Assembly (NCBI GenBank): GCA_004565275.1
Contig: SDOX01000019.1
Coordinates: 120,340 to 184,339 of the forward strand
Direction: 5' to 3'
Source of the DNA: Nannochloropsis salina CCMP1776
Lineage: Eukaryota; Sar; Eustigmatophyceae; Eustigmatales; Monodopsidaceae
Length of the DNA stretch: 64,000 nucleotides
Shown: in pieces, positions 1-9,512 of the stretch
How positions within the stretch are numbered: the first letter of the stretch is position 1
How the letters are laid out: every line of letters starts with the position of its first letter
The notes under the pieces: model-generated
Database searches by the model: none
What the model was told of the DNA's origin: nothing
The model's input: only the letters and a program-made list of their open reading frames with translations
Translations under genes and position numbers: made by a program

Positions 1-150
1 TCCCTCCCTCCCTCCCTCCCTCCCTGACCCTCATTATCTCGTCCGGTTTCACCGTCTCCCCGTCTCCACCATGTCTGCAAGCTTTCGTCCTGACCCCTCC
101 CTCCCTCCCTCCCTTTCTCTCCCTCCCTCCCTCCCTCCCTCCCTCCCTCC
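1..150 (+). repeat. (CCCT)n tracts in a GLDC intron
   Basis: Bases 1-25 and about 95-150 are nearly pure CCCT repeats; the second ends in the CAG acceptor of the exon at 153. The stretch is the 3' part of an intron whose donor lies outside the window. Confidence 0.8.
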
Positions 151-152
151 AG

Positions 153-636
153 GCCTCCTTCAGACCCGTGGGAAACCTCTGGGCATCGAGGTCGTGGTTG
201 GAGACCACAGGACTGTCGATTTCACCTCCAAAGAGTACTGTGGGGCCCTCATCCAGTACCCCAACACCTATGGAAAGGTAAGCGCAGAGGGAGGGAGGGA
301 GGGAGGGAGGGAGGGAGAGAAAGGACAGGAAGGAGGGAGAATGATCTAATCGTCCACCCCTCATCCCTCCCTCTCCCCCGTCCTCCATCCCCTCCACGGC
401 CCTAGGTGGATGCCTACGACGAGTTTGTGCAGCGGGCGCACGCGGCCGACGTCTTGGTCGTGGCAGCGACGGACCTGATGGCTTTGACCACCATCCGCAG
501 CCCTGGTCCGTGCGCCCTCCCTCCCTCCCTCCTTCCCACCCTCCCTCCCTCCCTCAGACAAGTCTACATGGACGGCGCGAACATGAACGCGCAAGTCGCC
601 CTCACGTCGCCTGCCCGTATCGGGGCCGACGTCTGT

Positions 637-674
<38 letters not shown>

Positions 675-2424
675 GGGGGGGGGACCGAGGCGTTGGCACC
701 ATTGGTAAGTGACCTCCCCCGCTTTCTGCTGTTTCTCATCCACGCTCTACNCTTCCTCTCTCTCGTCCTCTCTCTTCGTCGCTGTCGTGCTCGCAACCCT
801 TCCCGTCCTCCCTCCCTCCCTCCCTCCCTCCCTCCCTCCCTCCCTCTTCGCCAGGCGTCGCCCGCCACCTCGCCCCCTTCCTCCCCGGGCACCCTGTGCA
901 GGCAGTGGGAGGGGAAGGGCTGGACGTGCAAGAGAAAGAGATCCTGCCCGTCTCAGCGGCCCCGTACGGAAGCGCTGCCATCCTGCCTATCTCCTGGATG
1001 TACATCAAAATGATGGGCGAGCCGGGCCTCAAAAGGGTGCGTGGGGCCTCTCCGCCCGCCCTCCCTCCCGCCCTCCTTCCCGCCCTCCCCCCTGCCTTCC
1101 TCCCCGCCCTCCTTCCCTCCTTCCCTCCTTCCCTTCCTTCTCCTTTGCTTTTTCTCCACTGTAGCACTGGCTTTGCTCGTCTCTGGTTGCTTTTCATGGT
1201 CCTTCGCCATTTCCCGCCTGGCTCCTGGGGACCCTGCTCTCACCCTCTCTCCCTCCCTCCCTCCCTCCCTCCCTCCCTCCCTCCCTCCCTTTCTCAGGCC
1301 ACGCAGGTCGCCATTCTGAACGCAAACTACATGTCGAAGCGGTTGGAGCCCTACTTCCCCATTCTTTTCAGGGGCAGCAACGGTCAGTGCGCCCACGAAT
1401 TCATCATTGACCTCCGTCCTTTCAAGAAGCTGGGGGTCACGGAGGAGGTACGGAGGGAGGACGGGAGGGAGGAAGGGTACGGAGGGAGGGCGGGAGGGAG
1501 GAAGGGCAAAGACCCCTGGAGCCCATTTCATGGGTCACTGCCCTGGTAAAGAGGAGGCTACGAAGGAGCTCCCCTGCTCCTTCACCGGCCCCGCCTTGCC
1601 CCCGCCCACCGTCCTTCCCTCCCTCCCTCCCTCCCTCCCTCCCTCCCTCCCTCAGGACGTGGCGAAGCGCCTCCAGGACTACGGCTTCCACTCGCCCACG
1701 ATGAGTTGGCCAGTGTCTGGGACTCTGATGGTGGAGCCCACGGAGAGCGAGGACAAGGGGGAGCTGGACCGCCTCTGTGACGCCTTGAGTTGCCGAGTCC
1801 GGGTGGAGGGGGCGGGGGAGGGAGGGAGGGAGGGAGGGAGGGAGGGGAGGGACGAGGACGAGGAAGGGAAGAAGGGAGGGAAAAAAGAAGGGAGGGAAGA
1901 AAGAAAGGAGGGAATAAAGAATGGGGGGAAAAAGAATGGGGGAAAAAAAGACGGGAGGGAAAGATGGTGGAGCGCCGGAGAGACGAGGAGAGTAAGGGTA
2001 GGGAGACGAACAGAGCAAGGGTAGGGAGACGAGAGAGCGAGCACAAGATGAGACGGTGCCCCGTATCACTGCAAGAGGGTGTTCAACCCTCCCCTCCCTC
2101 CCTCCCTCCCTCTTTCTTTCCCTCCCTCCCTCCCTCCCTCCCTCCAGGGGCGAAATCGAGGACATCGCCACGGGGAAACTGGCCGTGGAGGAGTCGCCCC
2201 TCCGGCATGCCCCCCACACGATCGACACCATTCTCCAGGCGGACTGGACCAAGCCCTACTCGCGAGAAACCGCCTGCTACCCTGCGCCCTGGGTGAAGGC
2301 CAACAAATTCTGGCCGTCGGTGGGGCGGTTGGATAATGTGTACGGTGATCGGAACCTGATCTGCTCCTGCCCGCCCTTGGAGACCTACTTGGACGAGGAG
2401 GACGGGAGGGAGGGCGTGGCATGA
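153..2424 (+). CDS. GLDC: Glycine dehydrogenase (decarboxylating), P-protein; left end off window, middle missing
   Basis: PLP-dependent P-protein of the mitochondrial glycine cleavage system: it decarboxylates glycine and loads the aminomethyl group onto H-protein lipoate. Readable exons are 153-277, 406 to about 507, 556-704, 855-1036, 1298-1447, 1656 to about 1800, and 2148-2424, with GT/AG borders and matching phases where resolved. The PLP-lysine motif [17 protein letters not shown] lies in the third of these. [28 protein letters not shown] and [15 protein letters not shown] follow in family order. Two oddities. The text jumps from the N-terminal half ([14 protein letters not shown]) straight to [13 protein letters not shown], so roughly 400 conserved residues are absent between exons only about 50 bp apart. 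After the glycine loop the expected G-x-G-x-I-G reads in the next frame, beside an 11-G run. The junction near 1800/2148 also lacks a few expected codons. Identity is sure; the gene model is incomplete. Confidence 0.92.
507..555 (+). repeat. (CCCT)n tract at the suspected collapse point in GLDC
   Basis: A short pyrimidine tract lies between a donor-like GTCCGT after the TTIRSPG exon and a CTCAG acceptor before QVYMDG. About 400 codons of P-protein should lie between these exons. The tract therefore probably fuses the start of one intron to the end of a later one. Confidence 0.6.
1241..1297 (+). repeat. (CCCT)n tract before a GLDC splice acceptor
   Basis: About 50 bases of CCCT units lead into TTTCTCAG at 1290-1297. 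It acts as the polypyrimidine tract of the exon starting at 1298. Tracts of the same kind sit before the exons at 855, 1656 and 2148. Confidence 0.75.
1448..1655 (+). repeat. GLDC intron with GGGA units at its start and CCCT units at its end
   Basis: The intron opens GTACGG, runs through GGGA-rich units to about 1503, and closes with about 40 bases of CCCT ending CTCAG. The two ends are complementary in sense, so the intron RNA could fold end to end. The next intron (about 1800-2147) has the same arrangement. Confidence 0.6.
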
Positions 2425-3250
2425 AGAGAGGGAGGGAAGATGGGAGGGGGGGAGGGGGGGCATGCGGTGTACGTAGATGGGGGTTCCAGCCGTGGGAGAG
2501 TCTTGGGAGGGTGTGCGGGGGGGATTTACGGGTAGAGGGAGGGGAAGGCGCACGTCGACAGGCTGGGAAAGGAGGCGGGGCGTCTAGCCTCATCCTCCCT
2601 TCTCCCGTCGCGCGTTAAAGCAGGGCGTGGCTTGAAATGGGGGTGTCCGAGGTAAAGCATGGCCGGGAGGGGGATGCAAGGGAGAAGGGTGGGTACTATC
2701 GTAGTCAATCGACGGCAGACGTGAGGGGAAGAAGAGGAAGAGAGAGGAAGAAGCGCGGAGGGGGGCTATGACGAGGGAGGGAGGGAGAATTGGAGGGAGG
2801 TATGAAGATAGTGAAATGGAAGGCAAAGAAGGAAAATATTCTCGGAGCGCCCCGAGGAACCGGCGTGGCGGGTATGGTTGGCGCGTCGAGGACCTGCCTT
2901 TCGTCAATCAAATGTTTATCTTCCTAGAAAAGGCATGTCATGCCTGTTTCCTCCAACTTGTCGCTGGAATTACATCGTTACATGTATTACAAGCAAGCGT
3001 TGCGCGGTGACGTCATTACCTTCAAATATGCAGTTCGAGAGAGAGCCATCACGCGAGACCGACCTTCCTCCCCCTCCTCCTTCCTCCTCATACCCCCTCC
3101 GCGACACGGCCCGCAGCGGCCACGCGTTTAGAAACGTCTAGAAGCTTCCCCCACCAGCGACGTGCATGAAAACATCTAGAAACATCTAGAAGCTTCCCTT
3201 CTCGCCTCCCCAGGCGGCGACTGCGCACCGTCCCTGTCCTGTCTTCCCCT
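2425..3250. other. Convergent intergenic stretch after GLDC
   Basis: Purine-rich 3' flank of GLDC (2425-2860), then a GC-poorer part. No open frame here has a credible start or codon pattern. The only structured item is the duplicated element at 3129-3198. Confidence 0.5.
3129..3198. promoter_or_regulatory. Duplicated 22-base element resembling heat-shock elements
   Basis: Two copies of tagaaacRtctagaagcttc+cc (3129-3150 and 3177-3198) differ at one base. Each contains aGAAgcTTCc, the nGAAnnTTCn dimer of a heat-shock element, with a further GAA unit upstream. It lies between the 3' ends of two convergent genes rather than at an obvious promoter, so the function is open. Confidence 0.35.
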
Positions 3251-5235
3251 TTACGAGACCACACAGCACCGGACTTGGACATCCCAGACCGCCTTCTCCA
3301 CCTCCACCTCCCCCATCCCTCTCGTCCCAACCCTCGCGCTTCCCCCCGCTCCCTCCCACCGACCCGCCCTCCTCCTCTTCTCCCCGTCCTCCTCCCCCTT
3401 TCCTCCCTCCCCCCACGGCGCCAGTTCCACCTTACTTCCTTTGCTGGCCGTCCCTCGGACCAACCGAGCGCCCACCGTACGGGGAGGGGTGGGGGGGGAG
3501 GGAGGCAGGGGGATCCGGCTCCGTTTCGCCTCCGTGTACCTTCGGTATTTTTCGGCCCCGCGGCCCCCCGCAAGATCCTCCTCCAACTCCACCGCCTTCC
3601 CCGCCTGCGCCTTCCGCTGGGCCTGTTCTCTCTCCTCTTCGGCCCGCCTCCGGAGCCGTCGGCGACGCCGGGCCGCCGCCATTTGCCGCCGTTTAAATGC
3701 CGAGAGCTCGCTTGGCCACAGGGTCCACCAGCCCTCCTGCTCCCCCTCCTGCTCCTCCTCCCCGTCCTCCTCCCCCATCCACTCCACGTTCCACTCTTCC
3801 TCCTCCTCTGTCACTTCTTCCCACCCCCCCTCCCTCCCTCTCTCCTCCCACCGCTGAGGGACGGCCGTTGGGCTGTATTGCAACCGTTGCGAGTAACGGA
3901 CCGCCGCCAGGGCCTGCCCCATCGCATCCGCAAAACGGATGCCCTTCTTGCCGTTGCTGGACGGAGAGCATGAGAGGCCGGGGGAGGGAGGGAGGAAGGC
4001 GCTTTGCTTCCGTAGGATGGAGGAGGAGGAGGAGGAGGAGAGGGAGGAGGAGGGCGTGCTCCGAGCCGTGCTCTCAGGGAGCCACAGGGGGGAGGCCTGG
4101 TCGTCCAGGTCCAAACGGGCAACGGCTTGGAGGGTTTTCCTCTCTCTGCTCGCTTTCTCTTCCCCTTCTCTCCCTTCCTTCCCTCCCTCCCGGCTGGGGG
4201 GGAGGCGACACTCCACCTCCGTCGAGACCTGAATCGACCCCTCCTCGTCCCCCTTATCTGCAGCCCCATCCGCCTGCACCAACGGCCGCGGAGCGTCTCC
4301 TTGTCTTCCCTCCTTTTCCTCCTCCTCTTCTCTCTGGCCGTGCTGCCTCTGCCTTGGCGATGGCCTCTGCCCTTCCCGCGCCTCGCCTGCACCCCTTCGC
4401 CCTTCCTCCTCCTCGTTCCCCCCTTCCTCTCCCTGCTGCCGGAGAGGCGGCTGCTGGCTCGGCAGTAGACATGCGGCCCCGGTTATGGACGTCTCCGTTG
4501 TATCCTGGCTCGTCGCACGGCTGCAGCCTCCCTTGTCTTCTTTGCCATGCCTGTCAGACGGAGTTTGAGGGCCGTCCCCCTGCTCGCCTGTCACTGAGAG
4601 CCTGCGCCCCACGGGCATCTCCTCATGGGACGCCACGTGCGGGCTCTTCCTGCCCCCACCTCCCTGTTTCCACGGGCTTTTACCCACCTCCCGCACCACC
4701 CCCGACGCCGTGGCGGCACCAGGAGCACGGCTCGGGCTTTTCTCAGAGGCGGGGTCGAAGCCAGGACTCCTGCTGTGACTGCTCCGATGAACGCCAAAAC
4801 AGAGGTGGTCGTATGCAGGAAAGCTAGCGTCCACAACTTCTGCACACCCGTCGTTTCCGTAGCCTTTGTACGCGACAGGCGGTGGATCCAGCCCGTCTGG
4901 GATCGGTAGGTCATCCAAGATCTGTGTGCAAGGAGATGGGGGACTCGTCACGTCAAAGGCCGTGTCTGCCACGCGGCGCAGGGTAATGACAGAACAGAGA
5001 ATGCCCCACCTCCCCGAGGAAATCAAGCACGCATAAAAACACCCAGGCTGATCCAAGGAGTGTGGTACTTCTTAAAAATTTCCCAAAACAGATGCCGTCC
5101 CGGCGCTGCGCTCCAAACTCTCATATCAATGCTTACCGTGGCAGGGCTCGTGGTCGCAGCCCGATCTATTACTGGAGCCCCTTGCTCGAACCTTTCAAGC
5201 TCTAGAGACTGCCTTATGCAAGATATGGACGCCAT
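3251..5235 (-). CDS. Disordered protein with a PP1-docking-like motif, two exons
   Basis: Unrecognised 589-residue protein. Exon 1 (5235-5137) starts ATG, MASISCIRQSLELERFEQG, and ends at a GTAAGC donor. Exon 2 (4921-3251) begins after a pyrimidine-rich CACAG acceptor with ILDDLPIPDGLDPPP, and the phases match. I prefer this start because the long exon-2 frame has no ATG until far inside. Most of the chain is low complexity: Glu/Gly/Arg/Pro-rich, a serine run encoded by a GGA microsatellite (about 4017-4054), an acidic Glu block, then an Arg/Lys/Glu helical stretch. Around residue 360 is KKGIRFADAMGQALAAVR, which resembles the RVxF-FAD segment of protein phosphatase 1 targeting subunits. A PP1-binding role is inference only. 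A 376-residue frame on the other strand (3697-4827) is proline-rich shadow. Confidence 0.6.
4017..4054 (+). repeat. (GGA)n microsatellite inside a coding region
   Basis: About 38 bases of GGA units. On the minus strand they encode the serine run of the disordered protein at 3251-5235. Confidence 0.8.
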
Positions 5236-6256
5236 GACCTCACGGAAAGCGCCCACTCGCTCCCCTGTTTCGATGGTCGAAAACTAATGCGTATTGAAAT
5301 TACGCACGAAACATATACTGGGCCCGAACTATTCCGTGCAACAAAAAAAGCCTCTGCAGCAGTCAGATACAGCCCTGTCATACGTCAATGCCCGTGCGTG
5401 GTGCCACAGGTATAATTGCTTGCATTTCACCAGTGCCCACGTGGACCAAATATTGGCTTCCCTGTTTCGAATGCCCGGCGTTCGGACAAATAAAACCGAG
5501 GGCCCATGCGTTTAGTTCAAGTGAAAGCCAAGGCAGTTGAAGGGACCGAGAGAATGCACAGATGAGAGGGTGCTACGCACGGGGAGGGCATGGTCAGCGT
5601 GTCGTGCTGCACGTCTCCGGGGTTTGACGTCTACTTCGCGCAGGGTCACGTGGGAGGACGTCGAGGTCGCACTTAAAGCGAATAAGGACGAGCATTCCGT
5701 GGGGTGGTGACTCAAGCGACGCTTATGAGGTGGCAAGCCAAGGCCAGAAGCAAAGCCCAAGTCCCTTCTCTCTCAGGTACCCGACCACCTCCTCTCTTGA
5801 CACGAGTCCACCACGCGTCCATGTGTAAAGGTCCTCAAGTGCATGCTAGTGTGTTCGACACGATCGACACCTCGGTACCCGAGCTTTCAACGCAAGGTAA
5901 AAATTGCGCGAAAATTTGGTTTTTTTTTTTCCTTTTTCCGGCGAAAAAGAAATTGTCGTCTTTCCCCTCACTCGTTACGACCTCATGACCGGACAAGTCT
6001 CGATCATGCAGATGGCTCCTCCCTTCCACACGGATCTTCATGCCACAAAATTGAAGTATACAAACTGGATGTATTACGCTCTTCATCGCTTCGGAAAGCA
6101 TGACATGGTGTGTGTTTGTGAGCGCATTTGCCGAGTATCATCAGTTAAAATCTTGAAGTCAGAAACAAGCCTTGCTGGCATCACAAACATGAGGACATAC
6201 TTACCTTACACTTGCTATGAATGGACAGACAGAGTCAACGCAAAGTCGAGGGCTGA
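5236..6256. other. Divergent intergenic region
   Basis: Lies between the starts of the minus-strand disordered protein and the plus-strand secreted peptide. It is less GC-rich than the genes and has a T10 run near 5921. A frame from ATG 5986 (MTGQVSIMQMAPPF...) is open for about 100 codons but matches nothing and has no clear splice partner. I annotate no gene. Confidence 0.45.
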
Positions 6257-6762
6257 ATGCTTCGGGCGTTGCCTTTCATCAGTTTTATCATCCTGGTGGC
6301 TCTCGTCAAAGCAAACACTTTTCACGAAGATGTATGGTACTCCACCCACCGCGCTCTTCTGGACAACATGACCATTCCGAACATCGGCCTGAAGCCCCAC
6401 CTGCGAGGTGTAAGTATTCATTCATGCTGGTGATGGCTTGTCTCAAAGCTTCCACAAAGCTTTGGAACTCCTTGTCCACCTGATTAATTTGATCAATTAC
6501 CGCCGCGGCCGTACGCTCCTCACGATGAGGCACTCCCCGCAACTTTTCTCACCATCCATGCCCATCCCTCGTCACCCTCCCCTTTGTGTAGCGAAACCTC
6601 ATCAACGTCGACGACGTTCAAGGCGGGGATGGACCCTTCCCAGACCCCCCCCCTCTCCTGGGAGAACCTTCCTTGCCGGCCGTGGACGAGGAGGAGGACC
6701 TTAATGGGGTGCCCCTCGGGAACCCGCGCAGGCCCGGGAGTGGAGGGTCGCATCAGGGCTAG
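6257..6762 (+). CDS. Small secreted acidic, proline-rich peptide, two exons
   Basis: Predicted 107-residue protein of unknown function. Exon 1 (6257-6409) encodes MLRALPFISFIILVALVKA, a typical signal peptide (short basic start, hydrophobic core, small residue at the probable cut). It is followed by NTFHEDVWYSTHRALLDNM and ends at a perfect GTAAGT donor. Exon 2 (6592-6762) follows CCCCTTTGTGTAG, joins in phase 0, and encodes RNLINVDDVQGGDG and a Pro/Asp/Glu/Gly-rich tail to TAG. The mature part is about 87 residues with no cysteine, so it is not a typical defensin-like peptide. A propeptide, cell-wall or signalling role would be guesswork. An open frame on the opposite strand (7149-6520) overlaps, but I judge it a shadow because it lacks an equally coherent start. 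Confidence 0.55.
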
Positions 6763-7647
6763 GTTGTAGCGGAGAGGAGCGATACGTCTGGCAGTGAGCA
6801 GGGACGGGCGACAGTCGGAGTCTGTCGTGGGGGAGGCCCCCGTCGCCTCGAACTCAGGTGTCCTATTGCTTTTACATGTGTCTCGTACCATGCAGGCGGC
6901 TCCTCGCTCGTCCTTTCCAAAGGTGGGATGTACCACGGCCGACAGCTCGCTTACAGGCGGCCGAAACCGCTCGCTGGGTCTGGCAGTAAGGGGGAGCTCC
7001 CTCGAAGAAGACCCTCCCGGAGGACTCTCGCGGACCTGAGACTTGTCGATACACGAAAATTTGACGAATACCACTGAATTGCATGTAAATAGAGTGATGT
7101 GAGCGCACGTGTATACAGCAGTGGCGAACGTATCTCTCCCCGGGACCATCCGGATGGAAGAGGGAAGCTCGCAGGAGGAAAGGTTATCTGACGCGGCGTG
7201 CCAAAGGTGTTGTGGGAGACGGCGTGTTCGATCACAAAGAATTTAGACAGGGCGGTGCATCTCTTTCGATCACGAACGTCAGAATTGCATTGGGTTTTCA
7301 TTTTCATAAATTTGACGTCCACCTGAGCGTCCAGACAGCCTCTGCTTGCGTATTCATCCACCTAGACCCTTTGCACGGCTCTCGCGTTACACTATTGGTA
7401 CAATACAATCGATTCACTTCCCGCGCTCGCACGAATCTCGGCCACCACAACGGCGAACTCCACGCGGTCACGCGCCTCTGCCATTGCCTCAAGTCCTTTC
7501 TACATCCTCCCCTTTCCCCCCCTCTTTCCTCCCTCCCTCCCTCCTTCCCTCCCCTTCTCCCTCGAGATGACAGAGCTGCCGAAAGAACCCCCCCCTCCCA
7601 CCCTTCCACCCTCCCTCCCTCCCTCCCTCCCTCCCTCCCTCCCTCCC
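6763..7647. other. Intergenic stretch ending in CCCT repeats
   Basis: No supported gene. From about 7500 the plus strand turns C/T-rich and ends in a pure CCCT tract (about 7598-7649) that directly abuts the TGA of the SLC25 gene on the minus strand. Confidence 0.5.
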
Positions 7648-7649
7648 TC
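7598..7649 (+). repeat. (CCCT)n tract adjoining the SLC25 stop codon
   Basis: About 50 bases of CCCT on the plus strand. On the carrier's strand this is GGGA repeat starting at its TGA. Confidence 0.75.
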
Positions 7650-9038
7650 AGAGCCAGTCTTTGACCACGTCGAAAGTCGCGAGCGTCGCTGCCGACCCAG
7701 GCACTGCCCTCCCAAATGCTCCTTGCCACCCCCGGAAGAGACGCCGGAGCCCTCCCTCTCGAACCAAGCGCTCTATCACCTGGCCCATGCCCTCTCTCCT
7801 TCCCTCCCTCCCTACCCCCGCCACCTGCATCACGCTCTTGACCGTGTCAAACGGCAAAGCCACCGTCCAGAAGGCCACCCCTGCCCCCGATCCCGCCAAA
7901 AGGAGCCCCCCCACTCCGAGCTTCTCCTCTCCCGACTCCCTTCCCCCTCCCCTCAGGCCCTTGGCCGATTTCTTCCACGCCAGCAAGCCGTCCTTCCCCG
8001 CCGCGAAGGCCAAAAACCACGCCCCCACGCCGGGCCCATCCCTGCAGAGGGTGGGGAGCAAGCCGATCCACAGCCCCCGAAACCCCCCTTGTCTCCATGC
8101 CTGCCCCACACAATCCCGAGGGCCTGAATACGCCCCCTGGGACACAACCAGACGGTTGCGAACCAGTTCCACCGGAGTCACGACCAGGGCGTTCACTCCC
8201 CCCGAAAGGGCGCCGCACAGAAAGATCTCCGGGTAGCTTAGGCAAGGCGGCGAGAGGTTGGAGGAGGGAGGGCGGGGGCGTTTCTTAGTGCGGGCAAGGA
8301 GAAGCTGTTGAGCCGTGGAGTTGGTTCCGAAAATGATGCTGCCAGGGGGGAAGATGGGAAGTACAGGGGAAATAGGATGGTGCGAGAGAGGAGTGAGTCC
8401 GTCTTGAATTTTTTCCCTCGGTCACATCGTGGCACCGTGCGAGAGTCTCAATCTCTGCGTGAGTTGGTTTTTCTCGAGATGGGTTTGAAGCGGAGATGTG
8501 TGGTACAAAAAGGTCGAACGAGTGGACGATCTCAGCATGTGCCTTGTGGGAAAAGAAAAAATGAAAAAGGCTGGTGCCTAAATCACATAATGGGGGACAC
8601 AAACACTGGTCCATGGAGAAATTCATATAGACATACGCGATCGCTCAAAGAGGGCGGGGAGGTTACACCCTGTCTCGGAATAAGTATCGTTTCTACTCAC
8701 GCTTTGTAGACAGCCTGTGCTGCCAGCGGGGCACTCAAACCTTTATAGAAGCCCTGCATTCCTTCTGCCCGCCAAATACGGCGGAGGCATGCGCGGGCCG
8801 TGAGAGTCTCTTGCGTGGTCTGCAGCTCTGTCCTCAGGACATCGATGGGATGGCAAACTAGCGTTGAAACAAATGCAGCAATCGAGCCCGCAAGCACCTG
8901 CTTCCGGGCATTGATAGTACGGGTTTCTCTCTCGACATGATGTGGAGAAAGTTGACCGAGCTCAGGAGGAGGTCTTTTCGTGACTGTCGACTTCGTAAGA
9001 GGAGCGGGAGACGAGGGCGCTGATCGATAATTGTCCAT
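7648..9038 (-). CDS. Mitochondrial carrier family (SLC25) protein, two exons
   Basis: Solute carrier of the mitochondrial inner membrane, 308 residues, the usual size of the family. Exon 1 is 9038-8701 (ATG, MDNYRSAPSSPAPLTK) with a GTGAGT donor. Exon 2 is 8236-7648 and joins inside an alanine codon to give VYKAYPEIFLCG. All three carrier signatures are visible in order: CHPIDVLRTELQ, VTPVELVRNRL and LPFDTVKSVMQ, each opening one of the three roughly 100-residue repeats. Glycine-rich helix segments such as GALSGGVNAL and GSGAGVAFW sit between them. The substrate cannot be read from sequence; the contact-site residues look closest to the amino acid/acylcarnitine side of the family, but that is weak. 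The gene shares a 0.5 kb upstream region with the divergent flavoprotein gene. Confidence 0.9.
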
Positions 9039-9512
9039 CGAGTTGCGGCACACACCACGCCGACAAGAAACAACGAATTAACCGTGAAGGGTGACGATGG
9101 CTTTCTTTCCTTCTCATCTAGGCTTCCTGGATGGGGTGCACATCATGCAAGGAAGGTAAGTGTATTTTTGGGTCGTGCGTGAGAACGGACGGTCGAGGAG
9201 ATTGAAGCTGACTGGCGATACGAGCAGCATCGCTGTACCCCGCTGAAAAACAACAAAAGAGTGCACAAGCCCCCCAAATACCACGTCAAATACCGAGTTT
9301 GAGACATCATCTACTACGTAGAGGGAGATCTGATGAATGAGAAACATTTCAGAGATGAGGCAAGGTTGAAAAAGATGTACGTGTCGACAATTTGGTCGTC
9401 ATCGACCTTCCACGTCGCCTTGAACACGTCAAGCACGGTGCATTTTGACCCATGCCGTTCATTGACTGACAGCGCATTGATACCACAGGGATTGTTTCGA
9501 AAATTGCCGCTG
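9039..9512. other. Divergent promoter region, SLC25 / flavoprotein
   Basis: Shared upstream DNA of two head-to-head genes, AT-richer than both. The flavoprotein frame is open from ATG 9333, so part of this could be coding if the upstream start is used. No clear TATA or other element stands out. Confidence 0.45.

Noticed and set aside
1-2146. Regular short repeats that might suggest a CRISPR array or satellite
   Set aside because: The units are plain CCCT/GGGA microsatellite within introns. There are no spacers and no repeat longer than four bases.
510-2252. Many Gly/Glu/Arg- or Pro/Ser-rich frames across GLDC
   Set aside because: They are readings of GGGA/CCCT repeats in introns, open by composition on both strands.
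3697-4827. 376-codon plus-strand frame, proline/arginine/serine-rich
   Set aside because: It is the complement of the GC-rich minus-strand coding exon and has no domain. The minus frame has the coherent start, splice signals and motif.
6520-7149. 209-codon minus-strand frame over the secreted-peptide gene
   Set aside because: The plus-strand model has a signal peptide and matched splice sites. The minus frame has neither a domain nor a good start.
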